Shown in pieces: positions 6,287 to 9,041 of a stretch of DNA of 9,041 nt. The notes beneath the pieces are model-generated. The model was not told the origin of the DNA. It saw only the letters and a list, made by a program, of their open reading frames with translations, and did no database searches. A program made the translations under genes and the position numbers. Position 1 is the first letter of the stretch. Each line of letters begins with the position of its first letter. This stretch comes from Robiginitomaculum sp. (GTDB lineage Bacteria > Pseudomonadota > Alphaproteobacteria > Caulobacterales > Maricaulaceae): NCBI GenBank assembly GCA_002733385.1, contig NVVO01000027.1, forward strand, positions 17,654 through 26,694, written 5' to 3'.

Positions 6287-9041
6287 CTATATGGCTAATA
6301 ACTCCCGAAGTTGTGCGTTGACTATGGCGAATTTTGCCAAAGTCCAACCCCCGGATGCATTAATCTTGCTATAGGCCGCATCATAGGCCTGCACTGCATG
6401 GGGTTTTGCTTCAATATATGTGGCAATCATGGCAGTTGTTGGCGCCTTTGCCGCGCCGCCTCGATCAATATGCAATTTTGCTGCCGCCAAGGCCAGTGCC
6501 GCTTGCGCCGCATAATAATCTTCCTCGATACGTTGTTGCGCCAAGTTTTCCCAATGGGTTTTAGGTTGGGTTTTCATGGACATAGAGCGCAAACGGTCGA
6601 TTTTAAATCGTCCGCCCATATCGTAAAACAATTCAGCCGCTTTGCGGATTGGCCAGCCGGTTTTTTCGGTCAACTCTACCACATCAAACCCGGAAGCCCG
6701 GGCCCGTAACAGCGAAACATCCGCCGCCAAGGCTTCGGGTATATTAGCGCGAATAAACCGCCCGATCCGCGCTGCAACACGGCGGCTGTCATAGCTGGAC
6801 AAAACATCGACCCAACCCTCGTCCACATGGGACAAACCGTCTGTACGTCTGGCTATACGCATAGCTATACTTCCGTTCTCCCCGCGCCGTACCAGCCAAC
6901 CAATCACCCGCTGTAGCACGGCTGAAATTTCGGCTTGTAAGCTCAATTGTGCCTCGGCACTGATTTTATTATCCAAATCATTGATCGAATTACGGATTTT
7001 GTCAATTTGCAAAACTCCATAGGCGATAGTAAAAGCCTTGGCTATCTCGCCAGGCGAACCATTGGTTTGCTCACTAAGAGCTGACATGAACACAGGCCCG
7101 CCTACATCAACAATTCTATTGCACAGGCGTGAAATGATGATTTCGCGGCGCAAACGGTGTCTTTTCAAGGCTGTGCCAAAGCCCTGGACGGCTCTCGGGA
7201 AATATTCACACAACATTGTAGAGAAAAACGGATCATCCGCAACATCTGTTGTGATTAAATCATCGAACAGCACTATTTTGGCATAGGCATTTAACACCGC
7301 AAGCTCCGGCCTGGTCAAACGCCCGCCCTTTTCGCCAATCAATTGCATTTCTGATGCGGACGGCAAGCCTTCTACATTCCTGTCAAGACGGTCTTGCGTC
7401 TCCAGGCTCGCCATAAATCTTTCATAGCTATGGTGTTCTTCCCTAGCATAGGTATAGGCCAGAGATAGCGCACCCGTTTGGTCATAATTGTGCTGCAAGA
7501 CCAAGGCGGACACATCGTCCGTCATCGATTCCAAGAGTTTGTCACGTTCGCCTGCCTCAAGCTCACCGCTGTCAATGGCACCTGAGAGCAATATTTTAAT
7601 ATTGACCTCATTGTCAGAGCAATCCACACCGGCCGAATTGTCAATGGCATCGGTGTTTACCCGTCCGCCGTTTTTGGCAAATTCTATACGTCCCGCCTGG
7701 GTAACGCCCAAATTAGCACCCTCACCTATGACTTTAGCTTTTAAATCTATTCCGTTAATTCTTATAGTATTATTGGCTTTATCATGAGCGTCATCATGGG
7801 TTTCTGTTGCAGATTTTATATAGGTTCCAATACCACCAAACCATAGCAGTTCGCATTGTGATTTAAGCAAGGCCTGCATCAGCTCATTTGGTGTCACCTT
7901 AACGGCAGAAAGCCCGGTGAGCTTTTGTATTTCCGGAGTTAGGTTTATCGACTTACTGCTGCGGGGGAAAACCCCGCCGCCCTTGGAAATCAATTTGGTA
8001 TTATAATCTTGCCAACTGGAACGGGGTTTTTCAAACAGGCGCTGGCGTTCCTTGAAACTGGAAGCCGGTTCCGGGTCTGGGTCAATGAAAATATCCCGGT
8101 GATCGAAAGCGGCAATAAGGCGAATTTTTTTCGACAATAACATGCCATTGCCAAACACGTCTCCGGACATATCGCCTATACCGATCACGTCAAATTCTTG
8201 CGTCTGGATATCCTTGCCCATTTCGCGAAAATGCCGTTTCACCGCCTCCCAACCGCCCTTGGCAGTTATACCCATTGCCTTGTGGTCATAGCCAACCGAA
8301 CCGCCAGACGCGAAGGCATCGTCAAGCCAAAAACCGTATTTTTCGGCAATTCCGTTAGCAATATCAGAAAATGTAGCCGTGCCTTTATCGGCTGCCACGA
8401 CCAAATATGGGTCAGGCTCGTCCCAACAAACAACATTGTCCGGGGCGACCGTATTCTTACCTTTGTAGGTGTCGGTGATGTCCAAAAGCCCGCTAATAAA
8501 TTGGGTATAGGCTGCAATACCCTCGGCAAATATATCGTCACGGCTTCCACCTGCTGGCAATTGTTTGGGGAAAAACCCGCCCTTGGAACCTACGGGCACA
8601 ATCACCGCATTTTTGACCTGTTGCGCTTTGACAAGGCCCAGTACTTCTGTACGAAAATCATCGCGCCTGTCAGACCAGCGCAGTCCGCCCCGAGCCACCG
8701 GGCCAAAGCGGATATGTACGCCCTCAACCTTTGGCGACCAAACGAAGATTTCCCGGTACGGCTTGGGGGCGGGCAAAGCATCCAAAGCCTGTGAGTTGAT
8801 TTTTAGGGATATAAATGGCTGCGGGTTGCCATATTTGTCCTGTACATAGAAATTTGTCCTTAAAGCCGCGCACAGAACCAAGGCCATACGGCGCAGAGCG
8901 CGGTCATGGTCAAGGGAAGCAACCCCGTCCATTTCGGCGAACAGTTCGGTTTCAACTTCCCCGGACTTTTCGCGCCTTTTGTCCATTGACAGTTTGAGCC
9001 CCGGGTCAAATTTCACGGCAAATAATTCCAGCAGCAAGCTT
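6287..9041 (-). CDS. gdhB: NAD-dependent glutamate dehydrogenase, large (180-kDa) type, C-terminal part (partial)
   Basis: Oxidatively deaminates L-glutamate to 2-oxoglutarate and ammonium with NAD+, in the cytoplasm. About 917 residues are present. The frame is open through the window edge, and the leading TTG (9035-9037) is internal, preceded by an in-frame AGC, so it is not the true start; the family is about 1,600 residues. Numbering from that TTG, GPVARGGLRWSDRRDDFRTE (112-131) and KNAVIVPVGSKGGFFPK (142-158, K152 in KGGF) are the hallmark substrate-binding region. GIGDMSGDVFGNG (286-298) is the nucleotide-binding loop, followed by AFDHRDIFIDP. The C-terminal helical region includes RPELAVLNAYAKIVLFDDL, typical of this family. 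The missing part is the N-terminal regulatory section. It shows no sign of decay and ends with TAG at 6287-6289. No clear terminator follows it before the operon promoter, so some read-through is possible. The symbol is the one used for this type; gdh is also used. Confidence 0.95.
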   Translation of the reverse strand, partial: SLLLELFAVKFDPGLKLSMDKRREKSGEVETELFAEMDGVASLDHDRALRRMALVLCAALRTNFYVQDKYGNPQPFISLKINSQALDALPAPKPYREIFVWSPKVEGVHIRFGPVARGGLRWSDRRDDFRTEVLGLVKAQQVKNAVIVPVGSKGGFFPKQLPAGGSRDDIFAEGIAAYTQFISGLLDITDTYKGKNTVAPDNVVCWDEPDPYLVVAADKGTATFSDIANGIAEKYGFWLDDAFASGGSVGYDHKAMGITAKGGWEAVKRHFREMGKDIQTQEFDVIGIGDMSGDVFGNGMLLSKKIRLIAAFDHRDIFIDPDPEPASSFKERQRLFEKPRSSWQDYNTKLISKGGGVFPRSSKSINLTPEIQKLTGLSAVKVTPNELMQALLKSQCELLWFGGIGTYIKSATETHDDAHDKANNTIRINGIDLKAKVIGEGANLGVTQAGRIEFAKNGGRVNTDAIDNSAGVDCSDNEVNIKILLSGAIDSGELEAGERDKLLESMTDDVSALVLQHNYDQTGALSLAYTYAREEHHSYERFMASLETQDRLDRNVEGLPSASEMQLIGEKGGRLTRPELAVLNAYAKIVLFDDLITTDVADDPFFSTMLCEYFPRAVQGFGTALKRHRLRREIIISRLCNRIVDVGGPVFMSALSEQTNGSPGEIAKAFTIAYGVLQIDKIRNSINDLDNKISAEAQLSLQAEISAVLQRVIGWLVRRGENGSIAMRIARRTDGLSHVDEGWVDVLSSYDSRRVAARIGRFIRANIPEALAADVSLLRARASGFDVVELTEKTGWPIRKAAELFYDMGGRFKIDRLRSMSMKTQPKTHWENLAQQRIEEDYYAAQAALALAAAKLHIDRGGAAKAPTTAMIATYIEAKPHAVQAYDAAYSKINASGGWTLAKFAIVNAQLRELLAI

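Noticed and set aside
8198..8794. Plus-strand open frame of 198 codons within the glutamate dehydrogenase gene
   Set aside because: It overlaps the hallmark catalytic region of glutamate dehydrogenase on the other strand and its translation shows no recognisable domain.
1..9041. CRISPR arrays, tRNA or rRNA genes, transposases, integrases
   Set aside because: I looked for regularly spaced repeats, tRNA-like arms and mobile-element proteins on both strands and saw none.

Overview
The window looks like alphaproteobacterial chromosomal DNA of moderate GC. Two things point there: a large '180-kDa type' NAD-dependent glutamate dehydrogenase, and a ceramide (sphingolipid) biosynthesis cluster whose gene content and order match the one described in Caulobacter crescentus. 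No species can be named from the sequence alone. The window ends exactly on a HindIII site (AAGCTT, 9036-9041), which cuts the glutamate dehydrogenase gene, so this may be the edge of a cloned insert.

Layout, in the direction of transcription (everything except the first 156 bases is on the minus strand). (1) 9041-6287: C-terminal part of NAD-glutamate dehydrogenase, open at the window edge. (2) A 75-base gap with a plausible sigma70-type promoter. (3) 6211-2010: a tight four-gene operon: fatty acyl-AMP ligase/acyl-ACP synthetase, NAD-dependent ceramide reductase-like SDR (CerR), dedicated acyl carrier protein, and serine palmitoyltransferase (Spt). The gaps are 2 and 28 bases, and the ACP stop overlaps or abuts the Spt start. 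(4) A 116-base spacer. (5) 1845-166: an AT-rich gene for a protein with an N-terminal cold-shock domain joined to a P-loop ATPase. It does not look like its neighbours and is probably horizontally acquired. (6) 1-156, plus strand: the 3' end of an unrecognised gene converging on the ATPase gene.

How the operon works: the ligase activates a fatty acid as acyl-AMP and loads it on the phosphopantetheinylated ACP. Spt condenses the acyl-thioester with L-serine to give 3-ketosphinganine. After N-acylation by a ceramide synthase (bCerS, not in this window), the CerR-like reductase reduces the 3-keto group. This is inference from family knowledge plus the conserved gene order. The glutamate dehydrogenase is ordinary amino-acid catabolism and appears to be a separate transcription unit.

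The most unusual item is the cold-shock-domain/ATPase fusion. A nucleic-acid-binding sensor-like domain on a STAND/ORC-like ATPase, alone in an AT-rich islet, is what a single-gene defence or stress-response system might look like. Nothing in the sequence proves that role.
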